A DNA stretch of 64,000 nt from Phallus indusiatus (Eukaryota; Basidiomycota; Agaricomycetes; Phallales; Phallaceae). The notes under the pieces were generated by a model, which saw nothing but the letters and a program-made list of their open reading frames with translations, did no database searches and was not told the origin of the DNA. Each line of letters begins with the position of its first letter. The stretch's first letter is position 1. Location of the stretch: NCBI GenBank assembly GCA_027605045.1, contig JAQFWX010000039.1, forward strand, positions 310,001 through 374,000, read 5' to 3'. Position numbers and translations under genes: made by a program. Positions 22,562 through 37,522 of this stretch are shown here, one piece after another.

Positions 22562-24180
22562 TTACTATTAAAACTCAATGTAATCCGTGAAGAAAATAAA
22601 TGAAGCTTGCCTCGAAAAATTTTATAATATGTAATGGATCAGCTATGACAGGACCCGATCGAACAGAATGCCATCCATTTTCAGGACACCATATCCAGCG
22701 GTTAATACTAAGAATTTGGAGCTCTTCTAAAGTTGGATGAGAACGGTACTTGGGATCGCCAACACGTCCAACAGGACAATGGGGCGGCGGATCACCGTAG
22801 TCTAAAACTCTTGCTGCTGGAAAAGTAGATACCACGCATTGTTTCAGATGACGGAGTTTAGGAAGGATCGACAGTACCACGCCAGATAATCCCTAAAAGT
22901 AAGGAATAACTAAAAGAAATATATGCCCAGAAAAAGTAAAAATAAACCTGATTGGATAGTGTACAATCATGCATAACCACGATTTCGACAGTAGATATAC
23001 TGGGAAAGACCTGAGTCAAATGATTAAGGTCTTCCTTTGGGCTATTCAAGGTACTGTTATATGTTAGGTGTTTGATGTCTCGCGAGATCGAAGTGTAGCT
23101 TTCCCGAAAGCTTCTTGGACCAAAGACAACAACATGGAGTTTCTCGAGCCTTCGTCCGGGTACTATGACATTGGCAATGCACGAAGGTGCTATTAATATT
23201 TTGAGATCAGGTATCATTGTATCGGGAATAGTAAACGGTGTATCAGTGTGAAAGTCGCTAGTTATGCGCAATTCGTACAAGTTGGGTGTAAAACTGAGAA
23301 AGTCGCGAATGCAAATCAGGTCATCATGTTGATCCCGGGCCTCAATGAGAGGATTGAATATTGAAAGTTTTTGCAAGTTGGGGAGTATTATTGGCAAGCT
23401 AGTATTGGTAAGGACATGGGCAAGAATCTTCACGGGAATGGAAAAGACGGTCAGTTGGCCTATCAAAGGAATGAAGAGTTCGACAACGTCCGCGAGACAT
23501 GGTTGATACCAATAGTTAGGGGTAAATTGGAAGACATGCAGAGATGGAGCAGTGGCTTGGAACTTTATTAAAGCACTGGTGATCATGGCGTATCCATTGA
23601 TATTGAGAGATTGGAGGTTCGGTATGCCGAAAATGTAAGAGAAGAGCTCCGGCGCGAGTCCACAATCCCAGCATTCGAGATGATAAAGTCTGGGCAAACT
23701 AGCGAGGAGGGTGACAATCCCTCGGTACCCATCGTTAGTCACCTGAAAAATCTCACGAAGATCTTCGCGAAAGCGCACAGGATCGAAATCAGTGTCATCT
23801 GCGACATATTCATCAACCATCTTATCAATCTCTCCGTCGTCTTCAGCTCGAATGGCCCAATTAGACAATTTCAGTTGGCGGATAGCATTAAGTATAGAAG
23901 GTGTCGAGTTGATAACTTGAATGCGTTGGATGGCTTTCCTTAAATATACACGAGTCTCATCTTCGTATACGTCGGGAGCATAAAGATCTAATGTGTTGTA
24001 TAGAACCGGTAATGTGATATCGCGGAAAAACTTGTTAGTCGCTGACAAGGACATTGTATCGGGTTTGTCCCCGTTATATGGATCGAGATAGCGAATGATA
24101 TAGAGCCAGACATCAGCTGGAAGACCAAGAGGAGAATCCCCATAGCTTTGACGATGTCGAAATACTGGTGTTGATGGCAT
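22562..24180 (-). CDS. F-box-like protein 9 (type A', inverted unit)
   Basis: Predicted F-box adaptor. Exons 24180-22948 and 22892-22611 plus a TAA-only exon (22564-22562) give 505 residues. The start is taken at MPSTPVFRHRQSYGDSP, which matches the N-termini of copies 5 and 8; an in-frame Met 16 codons upstream is not conserved. F-box-like part: LGLPADVWLYIIRYLDPYNG. The second-exon block reads CPVGRVGDPKYRSHPTLEE and WIWCPENGW. The second intron begins GCAAGC instead of GTATGC or GTACGT as in the paralogs, so it is either a GC-AG intron or is retained, in which case the protein ends FFEASFIYFLHGLH at 22575. The gene directly follows the ISWI terminus, which was copied along with a relative of this gene. 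Confidence 0.8.
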
Positions 24181-24386
24181 TAAGAGAGAGATAGGACAGT
24201 GGAAACTGAAAGCGCCTACTAATGTCACTACGCGTTACTGTAACAGTACACACTACCAAAGAAAGAAACGATTGAATGCCGTTTATATTAGGTGATGGGT
24301 TTTGCGTCCGCAGAAAGTCCACAAATTAACTTTACAAGAAAGAGTACAGCCAAATATTACAGAAAAATCTATGTCTCTACACTCAT

Positions 24387-29134
<4,748 letters not shown>

Positions 29135-30789
29135 TTTAAAACAGGATTACAGGTTGATGTGGCAAACGTGCAAATGGCCAGGAGGAACAAAGATCCCAGT
29201 GCGGAGGTTATATAACCCTGCTTAAGTAATCATTGAATCATCAAAGGGTGCCAACACCTTGTCCCAACCTTGTCCTGGCGTTACCGCGGACGTTTGGACA
29301 AGTATCGTTCGATTATACGAGGATAATAGATTTACTCTTCAGCTTGTTACAGAACACCAAGGTCTTCGAAATGCTGTCTTACCCGTTCGTTATCGCGTTT
29401 CAACGTTCAAGGCAATTGGCTTGGCTCCTCTCGCACATGTCGACTCATCTCATCCGTCTCAGTGATGATGCCAACTAGCTGGACAGCAACTGAGCAGGTT
29501 CTGGACCAACACGTATGGCGCGGACGGCTTGGGACGGCAACTTTATGGAACATTAGATTCAAATTTAGTGCTGTCCGTTATAATTATCGTGCGCAGCACC
29601 GCCAGACTTGCCAGTGTGGATTAGATGCAGTTGGGACGAAATAGACCAATTAACACAGATTGCTATCATTTAATCTGTCCATTGCACCGAAAAAACTCCT
29701 GTTTCAATTAACACACCAGATATGGCTAGGGGATGGCTGGACTACCGATGACACCTCCTCCCGAAAGCTGGCATGTACTGCCGTGTGAGATCGCCCTACA
29801 ATGCCTGTCTCTTACTAGGCTTTCTTTTTATTTTCCATTCAAAATTTCCCGACGGGTTGTCTCGTTTGTGATATCCAAATCAGATTTCCATGGGATCTTG
29901 AAAGCAACCATGCCTTCTATAGGCTCAAATCCAGCTTTGCCCGAATTACCACTGTATAGGAATGCTTGTCAAGCTGCGATCCCGATATATAATCTCAAGG
30001 ATCCTTTTAGTCCGCCGACCTGTTTGAGTGTCTCATCTGACCTTGTCAAACGAGACAAGTTTACCCATATGATTGGCAAGCCGTCCTCAACTTGAAGCCG
30101 TGCACCCAATTCAGAATCATGCTACAAAAAGCTTCCTTCCAACCTTTAAGTTCCATCGATAAATCTATATACTGTGCTAGCTGTGATATTAGGCGCGACG
30201 AATCAAGAAGCTTGAACCGTAAATCATTACAAAGACGGCACGTAATATGTATGTATGTAAATACATACATACATACTAGTACTGACTCCTGCTTTCCCTG
30301 ACTTTGATTGATGGGAGCCTTTCCTTTTACACAGGACACGGGTATTATTAGGTATTAATTAATATTCTCGGCGATTTCTCACTCGCGGGTTCAGCATATA
30401 GTATGTATCCATGATGGTTACAGTCCAATCCGATTTCCTCAAGGTTGCCAAAAGTTTGCGCACTTGACTATTCGGATGGTAAACTTCACTTTAGAAATGC
30501 GAGAACTTACCCTTATGGTCCCATGCGAATGTTAGTCCCAAAAACGAAACAAACATCAAATTTAAGAGCGGGTATCACTGCGAAAATACAAATTTACTCG
30601 GAAACAGGAGACGCGCTACTGTTGGTTGATCGACCTGCTGACAGTCCCAGCGCTTGGCAGAACAAATTCGAGTTTGGTCTCTTCCTTGCAAGAGATCTCT
30701 CCCACTTTCCACAATCCCCCAATCTTCTCCTTTGTTCTTGTCCTTTCCTCCACCGACATATTCTAAATACTCATCGTTGAAAGTTCAAT
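29135..30789. other. Intergenic region between ISWI and calcineurin A
   Basis: These 1.65 kb separate two divergent genes and hold both promoters. Near the calcineurin start a pyrimidine-rich leader (about 30690-30780) is typical of fungal promoters. A possible F-box-like remnant lies at 29259-29465 and is listed separately. An open frame at 29733-30095 (starting MAGLPMTPPPESW, 120 codons) resembles nothing I know. A short ATAC/GTAT repeat (TACATACATACATAC) sits near 30258-30276. Confidence 0.45.
29259..29465 (+). pseudogene. Possible F-box-like remnant
   Basis: A 60-odd codon open stretch without an ATG reads GVTADVWTSIVRLYEDNRF followed by LRNAVLPVRYRVSTFKAI. The spacing of DVWxxIV and of LRNAVLPxxYRxxTFK resembles the F-box and linker of other fungal F-box proteins, though of a different subfamily from the array. 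There is no initiator and no downstream LRR part, so it would be a dead fragment. The assignment rests on pattern only. Confidence 0.3.
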
Positions 30790-33769
30790 ATGTCAAGCCA
30801 CTTGCAAGCGGATCCTACAGCTGCCATGGGCCATCGTCGTGCTCGCTCCGGTTCAAGAGCACAGCTCGAGTCTGGTTTACAAGCCGTTCTAAAAGGCAAT
30901 GAAAACATGGCCGCCATGACTGGGGAATACGCACCTGGAATCGGTGGTTTCATGGGAGGTCCCCCAACCACGGACAATGTGACCTCTCCCGGGGGAGCAA
31001 CTGGTCTTCACCATCGCACAAGTGTGAGGCACAAAAAGGATACCACACTCTTCACTTTGAACGGGAAACGTGTGAGAACTGTAGACAGAATATGCACCGA
31101 TGTATGTTTTTGATTTTCATTCCGATCGTGCATTCATTCATTCATTTATGCCTTATCTATTCCTCTTTTTTCATAGGTTGCCCCTCCTGCCAACTTTATA
31201 CCTTCCGAGCCTCAATTTTGGGACAACACTAACCAATCTCATCCAAAACCCTCTTTAAGCTTCTTAAAAAACCACTTTCACAACGAGGGTCGCTTATCGG
31301 AAACACAGGTGAAGTCAAAGCAGTGTCCACCACCAGAGAGATGTCTGTTAACATTATAACAGGCTCTATATATCCTCAACGCAGCAACTCAACTGTTCAA
31401 ACAAGAACCAAACATGCTTACTGCCGGCGACGGCGTAACAGGTACTTTTTTGTTCAACCTCCTCCATTGATTTCATGTATCTCAAGCTATGTTTTTTTTG
31501 TTTAGTTTGTGGAGATATCCATGGTCAATATGTAACTGCGATCCTCACCTCACCAAAACCCGAATAAACTTGTTTTTCATATATAGTACGACCTCCTCAA
31601 GCTCTTCGAAGTCGGAGGCGACCCCGCCGATACACCATACATCTTTCTAGGAGACTACGTTGATCGAGGTGCTTTTGGTATCGAGGTAACACGTCCCGCG
31701 ATCAAATCTGATTGAAGTCTCATTCACTCACACCATAGTGTCTGCTGTATCTATACGCCTACAAAATCCATTACCCAAGGACTTTTATCCTTCTCCGAGG
31801 AAATCACGAGTGTCGACACTTGACCAAGTACTTCACGTTCGCCAACGAATGTCAGTCCTATCCCAATCCTTGGTACCTTTGTGCTTCCACTCAACTTCGT
31901 TTCTTTTTGTTCAGGTATCCGTAAATATTCAACCAAGGTATACGAAGCCTGTCTAGCCTCCTTCAACGCTTTACCACTCGCAGCATTAATGGACGAGCGG
32001 TTCCTGTGTTTACACGGCGGCTTGAGTCCAGACATTCGTACGTTGGCGGATATCCAAGCGGTAAACAACAAAGTCTCATCACAGTTCTAATATCATTTGA
32101 TGTAAAATTCCTTTTTTTTTCTTACCTAGATCGACCGATTCAAAGAACCTCCGACAGAAGGACCTTTATGCGACATTTTATGGTCCGATCCTATCGATAC
32201 CTATTCCCGCATTCCAGAGCCTAACGAGCCTCCTCCCGCACGAGTCGGACGACATGCCAACCGTACGCCACATCCCACCAATAGATATATATTCAAACTT
32301 GCTTTCTTAACGCGAGCTTTTTTGTTTTTGTATCTTTTTTTTAGGTAAAGGCAAAGGCCCCGCAAGAGGGAACGACGACGAGGGCGATTTGCTTCCCGTT
32401 GGATTTACGCACAACCATATCCGTGGTTGCTCTTATTTCTACGAGTCAGTGCCTACTGTGAAGATGAAGATGAAAATCTGAACTGTTGTGTCTCTAGTTA
32501 TAACGCTGTAACAGCATTCCTGGATCGTAACCGACTGATCAGTCTCATTCGCGGACACGAGGTTCAAGATACCGGGTACGCAAAACCATATATCTATTCT
32601 TTTACAAACCTCTAATCTTCTTGCTTCATAGATTCCGAATGTACCGCTCAACAAGCCTCAACTTTCCCTCTCTCATCACCGTCTTCTCCGCGCCGAACTA
32701 TCTCGATGTGCACCACAACCGTGCTGCGGTTATCAAATATATCAAACACAATATCACCATAAGACAATTCAACGGACAAACTCATCCATATACTTTACCT
32801 GGTACTTTGAATGCTTTTTCGTGGAGTTTACCTTTCGTCGCTGCCAAAAGTGGGTGAAACGCTCTCACATTACTGCTTTGCCTGCTCTTTTCTTTTTTTC
32901 TGATCGCTCTCATATTAGTCACGGAAATGCTTTTGGCGTTATTGAATATCTACTCTAAAGAAGAACTCGAAGAGGAGGAAGCAGAATTCGAGGAGGATCT
33001 ACCAATTGAAGGACAAGAAGAGTTCAGAAGAGAGCGATCCAATGCTATTAAGAATAAGATTCTGAGTGTTGGCAGAATGGCGCGTATCTATGAACTCTTA
33101 CGGTCAGTTCGATATTGTCTGTTTTTTTTCATACGCTTTTCTAATCATGTGTGTGTGTGGAACAGAGAGGAATCCGAAGGCGCTTCTGAATTGGCGTACA
33201 CCTCCGCCCCAACATCTCGCGATTCTAGACTTAATATTCAGAACCAAAGACTTAGTCGATCGGTTACAAGCTTTGAAGAAGCGTACGTTTTAGTCTACTT
33301 GATATGTTTTTTCTCTGAATCTATCCACAATAATCTAACGCTGCACGCCTATTCTTCTTTTTTCAGTCGTAAGCTCGATCTGGCAAACGAAAGACTTCCC
33401 AGTATACAAGACATGTACCGTGCCCGGTCTCCTGTAGGAGGAAGTCGATCCGCCGAAAGTGGTAGCATCAACGCTGGTGCTGGCGGAGTTAGTCCCGCCG
33501 GCTACTCCGGATCCTCGTACCACGCCGCATCTCCAGAAGACGATTACGCCTACGGAGCAGGCTCGCTTTCCCACCGTCATCGCACAGAAGAAGACACGAG
33601 CACGCTGATTAAACGGACGCTTGAAGGACGGGATGATGCGGAGGATGAGAGACAGTTGATAGAGCTTGCGGCTCGGTTGAGTAAACCGTTGATTGGGAAG
33701 GATGTGAAGAGGGCGTATGGGGCGAGGGTTGCTACGCCTGGTTCGTTGAGGAGGACGGAGACTGCTTGA
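30790..33769 (+). CDS. CNA1: Calcineurin A, Ser/Thr phosphatase 2B catalytic subunit
   Basis: Ca2+/calmodulin-dependent phosphatase that acts on Crz1/NFAT-type targets in stress and morphogenesis. About a dozen exons. A Gly-rich N-terminal extension (30790-31110) precedes the catalytic core, which has all metal-site motifs: CGDIHGQ (about 31510), GDYVDRG (about 31650), RGNHE (about 31795) and HGGLSPDI (32015-32040). Then come [22 protein letters not shown] and [12 protein letters not shown]. Downstream are the calcineurin-B-binding helix [20 protein letters not shown] (32920-32980), the calmodulin-binding helix [19 protein letters not shown] (33045-33105) and an autoinhibitory segment with SFEEA and ERLPSIQDM (33265-33415). 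Compared with the animal enzyme there is an insertion of some 30 residues rich in Pro, Arg and Gly before FTHNH (about 32210-32400). The C-terminus is Ser/Gly-rich and ends RRTETA. Confidence 0.93.
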
Positions 33770-34494
33770 AATGTATGTGAATGTGATCGTTGTTGGAGTA
33801 CCGACGGACGGTCTTTTTTTCTTTTTTGCTTGTTTCTTGCTTTGCTTTGTTTGTCTGTTTTTTTTTATTTGGCAATTGTTTGAACCGAATAATGTATGGG
33901 ATGTTGTTAGTGATACGTATAGGCCATGATGTACTTCTGTAATTGATGTACGCGTTTATATATGTTGAATATCGTAATTATATTTCTATTCGTATTCGTA
34001 TCTTCTTGTCATTGCTTTGTCTTTGATTTTCCCTTGATGCAAATTATGCGTTCTGTCACTTATAATCTCCTCCGACCATCAACTTGAAATATTTGCAAGC
34101 TCGGGAATATATCAACACATCATTTGAAACAACTGATTTATTGACCCGCACGAAGTTAACTTCGCAGGGCTGTATAACTTGGAGCACTTGACAAGCGTTG
34201 CCAGTGATACATCAAATCAACAGATATCCCGAAGTGCTTGAAAAGAAGGTAGTTTGAGGAAATGTACCGGTTCAAATCGGAAGCACCCTCTCAAACGTTT
34301 TTAAAAAAGACCCATCTCAACATGGAATAATCGTCTTTGAATTTACTAAAGACCAAAATTTTCACCCTTGATATATCCGATTCAAATGAGATTGCATGCA
34401 AAAAACCTTGATTAAGATAAAGGAAAGATGGTATGGAATAGCGACAATGTCTAAGGTATAACAAGGATCATACTAAATGACATGGTCATGTAAT
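33770..34494. other. Intergenic region, convergent 3' ends
   Basis: This 725-base gap lies between the stop codons of calcineurin A (+) and the secreted repeat protein gene (-). T-rich runs at 33810-33870 probably belong to the calcineurin 3' untranslated region. No gene is seen. Confidence 0.5.
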
Positions 34495-35541
34495 TTATAG
34501 AACGTTGATGGTGTTTGCGTTCAAGGAGTTGGTAAGGATGCTGTTGTAGTTCAAAGCAATGTTAAGGATGTCAGCGGTGACATCAGCGCAAACCTGAAGA
34601 CAACATCAATGAGGATCACGGCGCAGGGCAAAATAAAATCATACATGAGCAACAATCGCAAGGACAGCCTGGACAACGGCAGTGACGGGCGCAACAGCAG
34701 CGATGAGATCACGGGCAACGTTGACGTTGTTTCCATTTACAGAGTTGTTGCCAATGGAGTTGGCAGCAGCTTGAACATTACCAATGATGAGGTTGGACTC
34801 AACTCCGGCCTATCAATGTATTAGAACAGCGATAAAACCCCTCGACAATGAAACATACCTTAACCAATGCGTTAACGCAGGCAATGATGGAGGCAACGAG
34901 GGCAGTAAGAATATCGACTGCAGCCCGCTTGCTCAAGACGTTGACGTTGTTGCCGTTCAAGGAGTTGACCAAGATATCGTTATAGTTGAAACCGATGTTT
35001 GCAATAGCGGCCTCGGCATTGACACCAACCTGCAAATCCGACAATAAGAAATGTAAATGTATTGTTAAAGAATCATCCGTACCTTAGCACAGAGAGCGAC
35101 CAAAGCTTTGAGTATGGCAACAACGGGGGCAATGACAGTGACGAGGCCACGCTCGTGGTGAACGCCTGATAGAACGTTAACTTTGGGATTTTGGGCGTTA
35201 ACCTTCACGGGGATCTTGTTAACCCCGACTTTGTTGACATCGATATCACGAGCAACATTGACATTGTTGTGATCGAGAGAATTGTCGGCGACGTTGTTGT
35301 AGTTGGCATTAACATTAGCAACGGCAGCATCGACATAGGCATTGGCCTGCGAAAAAGAACCGTTGAACTGTTATCCAGACAGATCATCACACCCAAAACA
35401 ACTTACATGTGCGACAGCTCCAGCAACAACATCAACCGGGGCCTTAACTGGTGCAACTACGGTAGCAACCGATCCACCCGGAACAATAGCGGGAGCAGCA
35501 AAAGCAACAGCGGCAAGAGACAAGAAAGCGAAAGCACGCAT
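34495..35541 (-). CDS. Secreted alanine/asparagine/valine-rich repeat protein
   Basis: Family not recognised. Five exons (35541-35407, 35346-35083, 35029-34859, 34809-34645, 34593-34495) give 277 residues, and every intron is in phase 0. Exon 1 encodes a clear signal peptide (MRAFAFLSLAAVAFAAPA). Exons 2 to 5 each encode one copy of a repeat with an Asn-rich core (NSLDHNNVNVARD, NSLNGNNVNVLSK, NSVNGNNVNVARD, NSLNANTINVL), preceded by Ala-rich sequence. In all but the last copy a hydrophobic helix follows, such as LTALVASIIACVNALVK. Exon 2 has an extra VNK/VKVNAQ/KVNV stretch of about 30 residues, and the last copy is cut short after its Asn core. It is probably a secreted surface or wall protein with an amphipathic repeat fold; the function is unknown. 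Confidence 0.8.
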
Positions 35542-37522
35542 GATTTTCGTTGTAAAGATTGTGGGTTGTTTAAAAAGAGTGGAGGTCGAGGAGGCTTAGA
35601 AAAGCTGAGAATGCAAGAGGAGGCAGAAGGAAGTAGATCCCGAAGATGAGGAAATCATGGCGGGTGTCCGACGGGTTTTTATACGCAAAACCTGAATAGA
35701 AACAAACGGCGTTGTTTTCGTCTGTTTGGTGGTTGAAAGGGCAAGTCCCGATTATGCATGAAGTGAGGTAAATTTTTTTTTTTACGCGTGAGATGCTTGT
35801 CGCGTTTGAAACTATGTTCGCTCATTCCGTCCGTTCAATTTTTCAATTCGTTCGAACCTGCATTGATTTTGATTGGCGAAGCGCGGTTGCGACGATCCTA
35901 ATTTGAACCAAGATGGGCCAAGATGAATAGGCTTGATTCATGTCAAAATAAAATAAATCAGAAATTAATTTGAGCCATCAGCTGGTCATCTCATCCCGTT
36001 CACTGCGTCATATCAGAAATGACCTTGTGCAAACAGTTCTGCTCCACTGCGAGAAATTAAGCGTATCAGACTATTTGCTCGCGATCGTTGGAGAGGAAGA
36101 AATTTTACCACCGTTTGTTTCAAAAAAAAATGGCTTTGACATGTGCACGCGCTTTCTAGAAATTCAAAGCCAGAATGTTTGCAGAAGCCTCAGAATTGAC
36201 ACACGTTCCGGGAACTCGGACTGAATTGCGCTGGTCATCTTCGCCGTTCGTTCCGGCGCTTCATCTTCAGTAGCCGTCAACATGAAACACTCACGGTCTT
36301 GAACTTAGTTTCTCGATTAGATCTCATTGATCTCGTTGCTTTGACTCTGCTTTCTTTTTAAGATTGTCAGCCGTTGCATATAAACACGCCAGTAGAGAAA
36401 ACATAAAAGTGTAGACAATTATATGCTCGAGAGTCACCAAAGTTGGGCTCACATTTCTTTGAAAAACTTGCATCATAAAATTTCTATTATCAACAACTTC
36501 TTCTTGGCTACATCTTCCTCCAGTTCGGAAGAACTTCTATGCATCGCTTAGTTTTCTATTCAAATTCAGGGTGGCTTAGGCGTCCTAATTTTACCAAATC
36601 AATTCAGCTTTTTGATTGTGTTATGTCAAGGTTTTCGCCGGTTTCCAAGTGTGTGTTGAACAGTAATGATAAACCAAATTCCTCTCGGAATTATTCATGT
36701 AAACAGAATCATTAATGCTATTGCACCGTTCTGCAGCTGAGAGCTCTAATTAATTTGATATATGGTTCTTCTCAGCCAACTGGCAACTGGAGAACACAAA
36801 CAGGTGATAAATAGAATCATGTTCAGCCGAGATGAATGGCGGAAAACAGCAATCATTTTTAATATCAAAGTAAGCGAACTCCACATTCAACGCCCCCATT
36901 AATAATGGAAACACAGGTTCGGCTCGCCAAAAAAAGTGAGCAGGTTTTGAATATTTATAAGTACTTCGTCCGATGAAGAATTATAACTTGGGTTGGCTTT
37001 GTCCAAGCTATTCATTAACAGCTATTCCATACGTTTAATTCTTCATACGTATCCTTGATTGGTATTTTTTCCTAACCAACACCTGCGTCCGACGCGCTTG
37101 AAAGTCTTCACACCTTCTCCTCTCCCTTTGCCAAACCTTTTGTATTGCGTCATTGATTCCGTTAGCCTGACTGGCCGGTTCAACTATTTTAGTCTCTTTA
37201 ATGACTAAAACCTAAAGATTCGATCACGTCCACCGGAGTCTAGACATCTTTCAGCGTTTCGCCGACACATGGCGGGTTGAAAGGCGAGAATTCTGATCTC
37301 TGTCGTCAAACTGTCTGATCCCGTATCGGTCGGACGGTCTTTTTGTCCAGTCGTCCGTTCCGTTCGTCTAGGCTGCACAATATGCCAAATGTATCAAAGG
37401 CGCATTTTCATTACATGTGTACGCCTCACTTCGGGACAGTCGTTTAAATGTACATACGTATATACACGTTTTGTATTTGATGATATACACAATGAAAATT
37501 TCCCCGAGTAACGAAGTCTGAG
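35542..37522. other. Long intergenic stretch without a recognised gene
   Basis: About 2 kb between the start of the secreted repeat gene and the stop of the GH20 gene. The first 200 bases are the repeat gene's promoter (T-run at 35771-35783). An open frame at 35970-36224 has no family resemblance and unlikely composition. No tRNA, transposon end or tandem repeat is seen. Confidence 0.45.

Noticed and set aside
30445..30780. Open frame upstream of calcineurin A
   Set aside because: It ends in the pyrimidine-rich leader just before the CNA1 start, has no recognisable domain and is probably promoter and 5' leader.
35970..36224. 84-codon frame in the long gap after the secreted repeat gene
   Set aside because: No ATG in good context, no motif and no splice partner found.
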